NCBI GenBank assembly: GCA_030146445.1
Contig: JASLBT010000161.1
Location: 1-7,090, forward strand
Direction of reading: 5' to 3'
DNA from: Segetibacter sp.
Lineage (GTDB): Bacteria > Bacteroidota > Bacteroidia > Chitinophagales > Chitinophagaceae
DNA: 7,090 bases
Positions within the stretch are counted from its first letter, which is position 1. Each line of letters begins with the position of its first letter. Position numbers and translations under genes: made by a program. The notes under the pieces are model-generated. The model had not been told where the DNA came from. It saw only the letters and a program-made list of their open reading frames with translations, and made no database searches. This document shows, piece by piece, positions 1 to 6,737 of this stretch.

Positions 1-27
1 GAAAACATCAGCATATAGGTTGCCTGG

Positions 28-1533
28 CTAACGATCTGCTTGCGGGGCAAGGCTCCGGATCCGGAAGTCATCAAAAACCGCAACCTTCCCCCGATCGCCT
101 TTCGATACAACCCCGGCCCTAACTGCCCTGTCCCACGGAGGCAGGTACCTGCCATCTACAGGGGTCTTATTTACGGGCTCGTATCGTTTACCATCAGCAC
201 TCGTAAAAAAGCGAATAAGGCCTCGGCGAAACTCCATTTTCATGTAAACCATTGAACGGTTTTTCCTGCCTACGGTTTCAATGGTACTATCTTTTCCATC
301 TTTTAAGCGACTAATCCGTAGCTGGTTTCGATTTACTGAAAAGCTGACGGTGTTTTTATCATCCCCGATTGCTGCAATGCCGGCAAGTGCTGTGCTTTTA
401 CCCGCCAATACTTTTGTGGTAACTTCATAATCGCCGGTAAAGGTTTTTTGACCAATGTACGCCCCTGATTCTGTCGGCAGCGCTTTCAACATCAGCTGAC
501 CTCTTTTTATGCCCGCATCCACATCCTGGAATACACTCCATTGCCACGTGCCCGACAAGGCGGGGGTGTTGAAGTTGTCTGATACGAGGCTGTCTCCCTG
601 AGCCGCTTTGTAGTTTTCTTCGTCTAAAAATTGGATCCATCCGTTATTGTCAAACCTGAACTCGCGTAGTAATCCTTCCCGCCCCGTATACGCATGAGAA
701 TATTTGTTGTAAGCATGGTACAGCAAGTAATTCCTGCCATCTTTCTCGAGCGCAGTTCCGTGGCCGGGGCACATCCAATCGCCCTGGTTGCCCATAACAG
801 GATTGCGTGGATCTTTCTCCCAGGGGCCTAAAAGCGACTTTGATCTTGCGGTCCCAACCACATAATCACAGCCACTGCCACAACAACCGGCCGCCGCATA
901 AATTGCATAGAAGTAACCATTATTTTTTACAATCGAAACACCCTCGACAAGGTTCTTCTCCCAGGGCTGATCATTTCTAAAAAGTTCTTTTTTTTCACCG
1001 ATTAGCGCAGTCCTTTGTTCGTTCATTTCGCTGGCCCAAATCGGCGTTGGTTTTCCTACACTGTTGGCATCTTCTTTCCAGATAAGATAAAGTTTGCCAT
1101 TCTCATCGCGCATAGGGAAACCATCTATCGAGCCTGCTTCCTGGCAAATCAACGGCCCGAGGTCGGTGTATGGCCCTTCCGGTTTGTCGGCACTGGCCAC
1201 ACCAACACACAGGTTGCCGTTTTTTTTATGTGCCGAATAGTATATCCACACTTTGCCGTTTTCGTAAGTTATCTCCGGCGCCCAAAAGTAATAATCCGCC
1301 CAGTCCGGTTTTTTAGTGAAAACATAACCTTGCGGTTTCCAGTTCACCATATCATCCGAGCGCAATAACGGAAATGCAGGAAACCAGTTGGAAGTGGTTG
1401 CCGTTGCCCAAAATGAATTACCAATTTTCACCGCCGATGGATCGGGATGATCTCCCGGCAAGACGAGCCGCTGCGAGTAGCTAAACGTATAAGCCAGGAA
1501 GGCAATTAATGTACAGAAAATGTCCTTGGTCAT
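28..1533 (-). CDS. Secreted GH43 glycoside hydrolase with C-terminal concanavalin-like domain (beta-xylosidase / alpha-L-arabinofuranosidase type)
   Basis: Predicted secreted hydrolase that removes xylose or arabinose residues from plant cell-wall polysaccharide. Residues 1-20 form a Sec signal peptide (hydrophobic stretch about 5-17, likely cut after SYS before Gln21) with no lipobox, so the product is probably periplasmic or released. Residues 22-310 are the GH43 five-bladed propeller: HPDPS gives the catalytic base Asp31, SIDGFP the pKa-tuning Asp137, LVEG the catalytic acid Glu197, and CPGHG the His257 that sits near the metal in this family. FWAPE (83-87) is also typical. Residues about 317-495 start with SDNFN and resemble the concanavalin-like module found behind many GH43 xylosidases. 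Four cysteines (216, 217, 221, 254) cluster near the active site. The ATG at 1533 is the only start that keeps the signal peptide; no Shine-Dalgarno is visible. It lies 249 bp downstream of the next GH43 gene. Family assignment is firm; exact substrate and subfamily are not determined. Confidence 0.93.
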   Translation of the reverse strand: MTKDIFCTLIAFLAYTFSYSQRLVLPGDHPDPSAVKIGNSFWATATTSNWFPAFPLLRSDDMVNWKPQGYVFTKKPDWADYYFWAPEITYENGKVWIYYSAHKKNGNLCVGVASADKPEGPYTDLGPLICQEAGSIDGFPMRDENGKLYLIWKEDANSVGKPTPIWASEMNEQRTALIGEKKELFRNDQPWEKNLVEGVSIVKNNGYFYAIYAAAGCCGSGCDYVVGTARSKSLLGPWEKDPRNPVMGNQGDWMCPGHGTALEKDGRNYLLYHAYNKYSHAYTGREGLLREFRFDNNGWIQFLDEENYKAAQGDSLVSDNFNTPALSGTWQWSVFQDVDAGIKRGQLMLKALPTESGAYIGQKTFTGDYEVTTKVLAGKSTALAGIAAIGDDKNTVSFSVNRNQLRISRLKDGKDSTIETVGRKNRSMVYMKMEFRRGLIRFFTSADGKRYEPVNKTPVDGRYLPPWDRAVRAGVVSKGDRGKVAVFDDFRIRSLAPQADR

Positions 1534-1782
1534 AGATATGGTTTATGGTTACCAGTCAAATAAATTATCCCAGGGGCGGTCGGCCGTTAAATACATCATT
1601 ACTGCTGAATGAATGCATCAGACACCTATTCCAGGTATTCTGAATTGGCTCATCACACGCCAACTTGCTTCGCGTTCGGTACATCCGGGTACATAACGTG
1701 TTGCTTACTTGCGCTACTCTTCGTAGCATATAGTTCAATTCATGCGAGCAAAACAAACGGGCTCGATCCCATGTTAAGCTCG

Positions 1783-2922
1783 CTAATCCAGGCGGTGTTC
1801 CTTCTTTCTTCGTTTGTTTTCTGATGGTATCTCAAGCGGGATTGCCGTCTTCACCGGCTCTCCAAAATTCGGCGTTCCATTGGCGTTCCAGGTAAATCGT
1901 TGTGCCCTCGGCGAACGAAACCTGCCACAGCCCTGGCGTGGTGCGGAATTAGCATGGTATAGGATCCAGTCTTCGGTACCATCAGGGGATTTGAAGAAAG
2001 AGTTGTGCCCCGGTGCATAAACCCCATTTGCTTCTGCACGTTTGAAAACGGGTTCGGGATGTTTGGTCCACTTTGATGAGTCGAGCAGGTTACTGCCTTT
2101 GGTGGTGGATAACATCCCAAGCACATAGTGGTCGGTCCAGCAACCGCTCGCCGAATACACCAGGAAAACATCATTACCGTGTAACAATATCTGCGGGCCC
2201 TCATTTACATATACGTTGCGCGGGTTAACATTGTCGCGTAGCTCGCCATGCCTTTCCCATGCATAGGTAGGGCTCGAGATTCTAACCCTATCCCCAACAA
2301 GCGTCCATGGGTTTAGCATTCTGGCGATATAAATGTCCTGCTGTCCGTTTTCCTCTCCCTCCCAACCGCTCCAGACCATATACAGTTGGTGGTTAAGCTG
2401 AAACACAGAACCATCTATTGCCCACCGGTTCAATCGGTCTTTTACCTGTCCTTTAAAGGTCCAGGTACCGGATAGCGGATCGGGTGAAGCATTTTCCAGA
2501 ACATAAAGCCGGTGGTTCTCGTTTTTTCCATCATCGGCAGCGAAATACATGTACCACTTACCGCCAATGAAATGGATTTCAGGCGCCCATAGCTGTTTCG
2601 AATAAGGCGTATTTTTTGGGGGCACATAAATCGTCCTTCTCTCTGCGGTCGCAAGGTCAGCCAGGTTGCTTGTTTTATAAATCACCAGGCTGTCCGACAA
2701 AGTATGCGTATAGTAGTAAAAGCCGTCTTTGTATATACTCCATGGGTCGGCACCCCGAGGAAGCAGGGGATTCGTAAACGTTGTTTTCGGGCTTCGTTCG
2801 GGATGCTTTTGAACATTGCAGTTTAAGCAAAGCAAAAGCAACCACAGCAGGTGTAAACGTGCCCGGGTACCGACAGGCATTAAGCTCCTGCACCGATTGG
2901 TTTTTTTTTGTGGGACAAGCAT
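1783..2922 (-). CDS. GH43 glycoside hydrolase, probable exo-arabinofuranosidase, exported (possible lipoprotein)
   Basis: Single-domain GH43 enzyme, paralogue of the gene at 3128-4198. It probably releases terminal arabinose from arabinan or arabinoxylan; that substrate is inferred from resemblance to exo-arabinofuranosidase-type GH43 proteins. In numbering from 2922, the catalytic base is Asp59 (RGADPW), the pKa modulator Asp170 (AIDGS), the acid Glu241 (VNEGP), and the conserved His306 is in APGHN. WAPE (112-115) and SGCWTD (259-264) are further family blocks. The start is uncertain. The ATG at 2922 gives a long basic N-region of about 24 residues. Met15 (ATG at 2878-2880) gives a compact signal peptide with a LLWLLLLCL core, and an AGGAG lies four bases before it, so 2880 may be the true start. 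Cys32 or Cys35 could be lipidated, but neither has a canonical lipobox. The C-terminal tail is basic (ENKRRKKEHR). A 205-bp gap with two palindromes separates it from the upstream GH43 gene. Confidence 0.92.
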   Translation of the reverse strand: MLVPQKKTNRCRSLMPVGTRARLHLLWLLLLCLNCNVQKHPERSPKTTFTNPLLPRGADPWSIYKDGFYYYTHTLSDSLVIYKTSNLADLATAERRTIYVPPKNTPYSKQLWAPEIHFIGGKWYMYFAADDGKNENHRLYVLENASPDPLSGTWTFKGQVKDRLNRWAIDGSVFQLNHQLYMVWSGWEGEENGQQDIYIARMLNPWTLVGDRVRISSPTYAWERHGELRDNVNPRNVYVNEGPQILLHGNDVFLVYSASGCWTDHYVLGMLSTTKGSNLLDSSKWTKHPEPVFKRAEANGVYAPGHNSFFKSPDGTEDWILYHANSAPRQGCGRFRSPRAQRFTWNANGTPNFGEPVKTAIPLEIPSENKRRKKEHRLD

Positions 2923-3026
2923 TCGTTATAAATGATTCATCGTTGCTACGCTCAGTTCATACCCGGCATTTCATGGCATCGGGGGAAGATTACAGCTTGC
3001 TATCAGCACGTTGATGCTAAGGGAAA

Positions 3027-3044
3027 TTGAACTTGCAAGTTTAA
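3027..3044. promoter_or_regulatory. 18-bp near-perfect palindrome, candidate operator
   Basis: TTGAACTTGCAAGTTTAA pairs in 8 of 9 positions about its centre, and the inner 12 bases (3030-3041) are a perfect palindrome. It has no loop, so a dimeric repressor or activator site fits better than a hairpin. It lies 105 bp upstream of the start at 2922 and overlaps a minus-strand TAAACTTG (3036-3043), which matches the Bacteroidota -7 element TAnnTTTG in all but one position. No TTG is seen at the right -33 distance, so the promoter itself is weak. Confidence 0.4.
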
Positions 3045-3069
3045 CATTCCGGAACCACATCTACCTTTC

Positions 3070-3082
3070 GTTTGCCGCAAAC
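3070..3082. promoter_or_regulatory. 13-bp palindrome GTTTGC-C-GCAAAC, candidate operator
   Basis: Six-base perfect arms around one central base. It sits between two GH43 genes, 46 bp past the stop of the upstream one and about 147 bp before the start at 2922. Its centre is about 40 bp from that of the palindrome at 3027-3044, and both share TTGC/GCAA half-sites. As RNA it would form only a 5-bp stem with a 3-base loop and no T run, so a terminator is less likely. Confidence 0.3.
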
Positions 3083-3127
3083 CCCGCTTGAAATTACATC
3101 AATTGCTTAAGCCGCTGTTTAACTGCA

Positions 3128-4198
3128 CTAATCTTTTTCACCAGATGGCCGCACCAATCTTGTGCCTATCGGTACGGGTTGCCCGAAATCAGGTGTACCA
3201 TCCGCCCGCCAGGAAAACTTCTGAATCCTGGGGTTCCTGCTGGGATTGCAACCCTGCCCGGATTGAGCGTTTGCATGATAAATGATCCAATCTTCCGTTT
3301 TATCGGGTGACTTGAAAAATCCGTTGTGCCCCGGACCATATGCCCGGCTCGAAGTGCTCTTTGAAAAAACCGGTTGCGGTGTTTTGGTCCAGTCGGTTGC
3401 AACCAAAGGATCGCCACCATCGCGCAGCGTCATCAAACCAAGCGAGTAGTCGTCTGTCCAGCAGCCAGATGCTGAATAGGTAAGAAAAATTCTGCCCGCG
3501 CTGCTCTTCAGGATTTCCGGGCCTTCGTTTACTGCTGGTGGTGCCCCAATGTTTTCCCATGAGTATTGCGGCGAAGAGATCATCGTTCGATTGCTGCTGA
3601 GCGTCCAGGGGTTGAGCATTTCGGCAATGTATAGGTGTTGGTTATTATCGCTCGCCGAAGCGTGGCCACTCCACAGCAGGTATTGTTTGTTGTTGTGTTC
3701 AAGCACTGTTCCGTCAATAGCGAAATAGTCGGCAGCGGGATCAGCGATCTTTCCTTTGTCGACCCACGTTCCTGAAAGCGGATCGGCTGAGCTGTTTTCC
3801 AAAACAAACAGGCGCTGGCTACTTAAGTCGGCTGATGAACCTGCTGTGTAATAAGCATACCACTTGTTGTCGAGAAACCATAATTCAGGTGCCCACACAT
3901 TTTCCGAATTGGCTCCGGTAGACGGTTTTGTCCATATGGTTTGCACGGTAGCCTTGCCCAGTTGCGACATCGCCTTTGTTTTCCACAGCTGAATCTTATC
4001 GCCGAGCGTATTGGTGTAATAGTAAATACTGTCTTTTTGGTATACCCAGGGATCTGCCCCACTTGTTAATAGCGGATTGGTAAAGGTGGTGTCTTTTGGT
4101 GCAACGGATATAGGCGGCACGTAAGAACCACTCCCCTTTTTACAGGCTGAAGTAAAAAAGAGAATTGTTACCAGGATCGTTGACAGCGGCTGTTTCAT
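3128..4198 (-). CDS. GH43 glycoside hydrolase lipoprotein, probable exo-arabinofuranosidase
   Basis: Lipid-anchored GH43 enzyme of 356 residues, a usual length for a one-domain member. The N-terminus has a hydrophobic core (ILVTILFF, 8-15) followed by the lipobox TSAC, so Cys19 should be lipidated. The next residues, KKGSGS, are not the acidic pattern linked to surface export in Bacteroidota, so the cell face is open. Catalytic residues are Asp49 (SGADPW), Asp162 (AIDGT) and Glu225 (VNEGP), with His291 in GPGHN; WAPE lies at 102-105. It shares many blocks with the gene at 1783-2922 (TFTNPLL, SADPLSGTW versus SPDPLSGTW, YSASGCWTD, FFKSPD.TEDWI.YHAN), so the pair arose by duplication. It would be the first gene of a minus-strand GH43 run. 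The ATG at 4198 is well placed for the signal peptide; no Shine-Dalgarno and no clear TAnnTTTG are visible upstream. Arabinose specificity is inferred. Confidence 0.94.
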   Translation of the reverse strand: MKQPLSTILVTILFFTSACKKGSGSYVPPISVAPKDTTFTNPLLTSGADPWVYQKDSIYYYTNTLGDKIQLWKTKAMSQLGKATVQTIWTKPSTGANSENVWAPELWFLDNKWYAYYTAGSSADLSSQRLFVLENSSADPLSGTWVDKGKIADPAADYFAIDGTVLEHNNKQYLLWSGHASASDNNQHLYIAEMLNPWTLSSNRTMISSPQYSWENIGAPPAVNEGPEILKSSAGRIFLTYSASGCWTDDYSLGLMTLRDGGDPLVATDWTKTPQPVFSKSTSSRAYGPGHNGFFKSPDKTEDWIIYHANAQSGQGCNPSRNPRIQKFSWRADGTPDFGQPVPIGTRLVRPSGEKD

Positions 4199-4413
4199 AG
4201 GTGTAGTTTAATGTATTTGCCGCGATAAAAAGGGATATGCCACCTGCATTTATCCAATCTTTATTACGGCAGATTTAAAAAGCTTCAAGGGTTCCGTTCA
4301 TCGTTCTTTCCTGCACGTACGACAGGTTGAGTTTCAAAAACAGCAATGGCAAACAAGTAAGCAGTAATCTGATGGGTGTGTTAAGTCGTAAACCTGGTTT
4401 CATCATAAGAATG

Positions 4414-4475
4414 AAAAAGCCGGTTCGATTAAACATGCATCATGGTCCATGCGTACACGGAACAGGGAACCGGCT
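4414..4475 (-). terminator. Terminator-like inverted repeat with T run, minus strand
   Basis: Arms AGCCGGTTC (4418-4426) and GAACCGGCT (4467-4475) match over 9 of 9 bases. Read on the minus strand, the second arm runs straight into TTTTT (4414-4418). The 40-base spacer is long for an intrinsic terminator but contains a small hairpin, CATGGTCCATG (4441-4451), that would bring the arms together. No protein gene on the minus strand ends here, so it would end an unannotated RNA or act as an attenuator upstream of the GH43 gene at 4198. Confidence 0.3.
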
Positions 4476-4548
4476 CCGAGGTTTGTCAGGCATATGTAGA
4501 TGGGTTATTTGCAAATGCTTTAATAAGCTCCGTATTATCGCCGTGCAG

Positions 4549-4623
4549 TTAACCCGCTATTGTTATTGACTGCAGCCGGGAGTGTGGTATCAATTGCAGT
4601 AGGTAGCGGCTAATGAGGGTTAA
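4549..4623. other. Nested inverted repeats, candidate structured RNA
   Basis: Three tiers can pair at once: TTAAC (4549-4553) with GTTAA (4619-4623), CCGCTA (4554-4559) with TAGCGG (4604-4609), and ACTGCA (4569-4574) with TGCAGT (4595-4600). The left strand of the two outer stems is continuous; the right has a 9-base bulge. The outer arm can instead pair as TTAACCC/GGGTTAA (7 bp), or as TAACCC (4550-4555) with GGGTTA at 4502-4507, so two folds exclude each other. I do not recognise any known RNA family, and the transcribed strand is unknown. Confidence 0.3.
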
Positions 4624-4804
4624 GCCACCTTGAGCAATCGTTTGTGTAATTTAGGACATTACTGATAAGATCCGTATAAGCTTTTTGTCACCTCAGCCAT
4701 TGCCCGGTTCCTTGTAGAGCCTTCCGGTATGCTTTTGTTTTGTGGTTGAACGCATTTTTTTAATGGGAATACTGCCGGGTGAGTTCGGCTTTTGGGTGTC
4801 GGCC

Positions 4805-4812
4805 TACCTTTG
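4805..4812 (+). promoter_or_regulatory. Bacteroidota -7 promoter element TACCTTTG for the helicase gene
   Basis: A perfect match to TAnnTTTG, the -7 element used by the Bacteroidota primary sigma factor. At the -33 position only TTC (4784-4786, 18-bp spacing) is found instead of TTG. The element ends three bases before the ATG at 4816, so transcription should begin at or very near the start codon and the mRNA would be leaderless or nearly so. This also argues against the TTG start at 4792, which lies upstream of the promoter element. Confidence 0.65.
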
Positions 4813-4815
4813 CTT

Positions 4816-6723
4816 ATGGAGTATTTTAAACGCCTGGCGTCATTACTTAACATTGAACGCGAGGAAGACAGAAAATCATACCTGCAATACACAAGAAATG
4901 CATCTGTTCAGGAAAGGAGGGAAAATGGTTTTACCTGGTACCCTATCGCGATCCGCGGAACGGAGTTAAGCAGGGGCGACTACCTGACCGTTGAGGTGGA
5001 ACGAACAACTCACCACGACATCAGCCATCAACTGCGCTTTGGTGTTTCTGCAGTTCTCTTTTCCAATCACGATCCCAAAAAGTTTAATGTTGAGGGAGTG
5101 ATCGGCTATCAAAGTGGCAACCGGCTAAAAATTACACTTCGTACCGATGAACTGCCGGAATGGGCGAGCGAGGGTAAGCTTGGCATCGACCTGTTGTTCG
5201 ACGACAATAGCTATGACGAAATGCAAAACGCATTAAGGCTCGCGCAGGTGGTTGCCGAAAGGGGAAAAGACGACCGGCTGATCAGGATACTTACCGGTGA
5301 AAGAACACCGGAGTTTAATTCGGCGATAAAAGCACCGGGTATAGCCCGCCTCAACGAAGTACAACAACAAGCGGTTGACAAAATCATAGAAGCCAACGAC
5401 CTGGCCATTGTACACGGTCCGCCCGGCACAGGTAAAACCACCACGATTGTACAGGCGATTAAAGCGATGATCAGCCATGACCGACAGAAAATACTGGTGG
5501 TTGCGCCCAGTAATACGGCTGTAGACCTCTTAAGTGAAAAATTGTCCGACGAAGGCCTGAACGTTTTGCGGGTAGGCAATCCCACCCGCGTTTCAGAGCG
5601 CCTCATGTCGTTGACACTCGATGCCCGCATGGCGGAACACAGCGCGATGAAGGAGATAAGAAAGCTGAAAAAGCAGGCGGCGGAGTACAAAAACATGGCG
5701 CATAAATACAAACGCAATTTCGGCAAAGCCGAACGGGACCAACGAAAAGCCCTGTTTGATGAAGCGCACAAGATCATGAAAGAGGTGGCAAATACCGAGC
5801 AATATATTATCGACGACCTCGTGTCAAAAGCTCAAATCGTTGCTGCAACCCTTGTGGGCGCAAACCACTATACGGTACGTAACCTTACGTATCAAACGGT
5901 AGTGATCGATGAAGCGGGGCAGGCACTTGAACCCGCCTGCTGGATACCTATTCTTAAAGGTAAAAAGTTGGTGCTTGCGGGCGATCACTTTCAATTGCCA
6001 CCTACGATCAAATCGTACGAAGCAGAAAAAAACGGCCTCGGGTGCACATTATTGGAAAAGGTAGTCGCTCGTCACCCCGAAAGCGTGGTGTTGCTGGAAG
6101 AACAATACCGGATGAATAAACTGATCATGCATTATTCGGGTAGCGTTTTTTACCAAAACAAACTTAAGGCACATGAATCAGTTGCCGATCACCTGTTGTT
6201 TGAAGGTGATGCCCCGCTGGCCTTTGTTGATACAGCAGGCTGCAGTTTTGATGAAAAGTTGGAAGGAACCAGCATCAGCAACCCCGAAGAAGGCGTTTTT
6301 CTTTTTAAACACCTGAATAGCCTGGTAACAACATTGGCCCGGCACTATGATCCGGAAAGCTTTCCAACTGTCGGGATCATCTCGCCCTATAAGCAACAGA
6401 TTGTTCTGCTGAAGGAGCTTTTAACGGCTGAACCGGTGCTGGTACCTTTTGCAAACAAGATAACCGTTAACACCATCGACAGCTTCCAGGGACAGGAACG
6501 TGATATCATCTACCTCAGTATGACAAGGTCCAACCCGGAAGGAGTTATTGGATTTTTGTCGGACATCAGGAGAATGAATGTTGCGATGACCAGGGCAAAG
6601 AAAAAGCTGGTGGTGATCGGCGATAGCGCTACGCTTAGCCAGCTGCCTTTTTACAGCAATTTCATTTCTTATGCTGAAAGCGTAAACGCATACCAGAGTG
6701 CCTGGGAGTTTATGGACGTTTGA
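4816..6723 (+). CDS. SF1B DNA/RNA helicase, UPF1/IGHMBP2-like, AAA_11/AAA_12 domains
   Basis: ATP-dependent helicase of 635 residues, cytoplasmic, in the superfamily 1B group that moves 5' to 3' on RNA or DNA; its cellular role in Bacteroidota is not established. Residues 1-150 form the N-terminal beta-barrel region (domain 1B side). Walker A GPPGTGKT is at 201-208, motif Ia APSNTAVD follows, and Walker B DEAG is at 365-368. Motif III is AGDHFQLPP (388-396), motif IV EEQYRM (428-433), motif V DSFQGQE (555-561), and motif VI RRMNVAMTRAK begins at 585, with the arginine finger likely Arg593. A lysine-rich helical segment, about 278-335, fits the stalk insertion of this family. The R3H and zinc-finger tails of the human protein are absent, as is normal in bacteria. 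I chose ATG 4816 (MEYFKRL) because it follows a perfect promoter element; an in-frame TTG at 4792 would lie before it. All motifs are intact, so it should be active. Confidence 0.95.
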   Translation: MEYFKRLASLLNIEREEDRKSYLQYTRNASVQERRENGFTWYPIAIRGTELSRGDYLTVEVERTTHHDISHQLRFGVSAVLFSNHDPKKFNVEGVIGYQSGNRLKITLRTDELPEWASEGKLGIDLLFDDNSYDEMQNALRLAQVVAERGKDDRLIRILTGERTPEFNSAIKAPGIARLNEVQQQAVDKIIEANDLAIVHGPPGTGKTTTIVQAIKAMISHDRQKILVVAPSNTAVDLLSEKLSDEGLNVLRVGNPTRVSERLMSLTLDARMAEHSAMKEIRKLKKQAAEYKNMAHKYKRNFGKAERDQRKALFDEAHKIMKEVANTEQYIIDDLVSKAQIVAATLVGANHYTVRNLTYQTVVIDEAGQALEPACWIPILKGKKLVLAGDHFQLPPTIKSYEAEKNGLGCTLLEKVVARHPESVVLLEEQYRMNKLIMHYSGSVFYQNKLKAHESVADHLLFEGDAPLAFVDTAGCSFDEKLEGTSISNPEEGVFLFKHLNSLVTTLARHYDPESFPTVGIISPYKQQIVLLKELLTAEPVLVPFANKITVNTIDSFQGQERDIIYLSMTRSNPEGVIGFLSDIRRMNVAMTRAKKKLVVIGDSATLSQLPFYSNFISYAESVNAYQSAWEFMDV

Positions 6724-6737
6724 ACCAGTGAACCAGT
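6722..6737 (+). repeat. Tandem 8-bp repeat GAACCAGT x2 at the helicase stop codon
   Basis: Two exact, adjacent copies; the first overlaps the TGA stop (6721-6723). A small slippage duplication is the simplest reading, and it does not change the protein. Confidence 0.5.

Larger units (their letters stand above)
4199..4815. other. Long intergenic region between divergent genes, rich in inverted repeats, no convincing protein gene
   Basis: About 600 bp between the GH43 lipoprotein gene and the helicase gene. The longest plus-strand frame (4327-4569, 80 codons) gives a basic, unstructured-looking peptide without a recognisable motif, and I do not accept it. Besides the elements listed separately, it holds AAACCTGGTTT (4390-4400), CATGGTCCATG (4441-4451), ATTTGCAAAT (4507-4516), and an imperfect hairpin at 4233-4255 (GGATA and TGC arms, 2-base bulge) in the leader of the GH43 gene. 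It must contain that gene's promoter, but I could not place it. Confidence 0.6.

Noticed and set aside
1..14. Minus-strand ATG at 12-14 that could start a further gene past the left edge
   Set aside because: Only a few codons are visible; nothing can be concluded.
1015..1368. 117-codon plus-strand frame opposite the two-domain GH43 gene
   Set aside because: It lies wholly within a well supported gene on the other strand and has no family signature.
1557..1564. Minus-strand TTTATTTG in front of the two-domain GH43 gene, one mismatch from TAnnTTTG
   Set aside because: The second base of the element is wrong and no TTG lies at the -33 distance, so I do not call it a promoter.
1565..1756. 63-codon minus-strand frame between two GH43 genes
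   Set aside because: No signal, domain or good start context. The gap also holds a small hairpin (1713-1727) and a direct repeat GGTACAT (1679-1685, 1689-1695), neither with a T run or clear role.
4327..4569. Open plus-strand frame of 80 codons in the long intergenic gap
   Set aside because: Basic, cysteine-scattered peptide with no recognisable motif or hydrophobic segment, no promoter element in front, and it runs across the inverted repeats. A chance frame is more likely.
4792..4815. Upstream TTG start that would add eight residues to the helicase
   Set aside because: It lies before the perfect -7 promoter element, so the mRNA would not include it; the ATG at 4816 gives the N-terminus expected for this family.
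5211..5777. 188-codon minus-strand frame opposite the helicase
   Set aside because: It is antisense to the Walker A and stalk region of a clear helicase gene, and its Ser/Leu/Cys-rich composition is what the reverse of that coding sequence would give.
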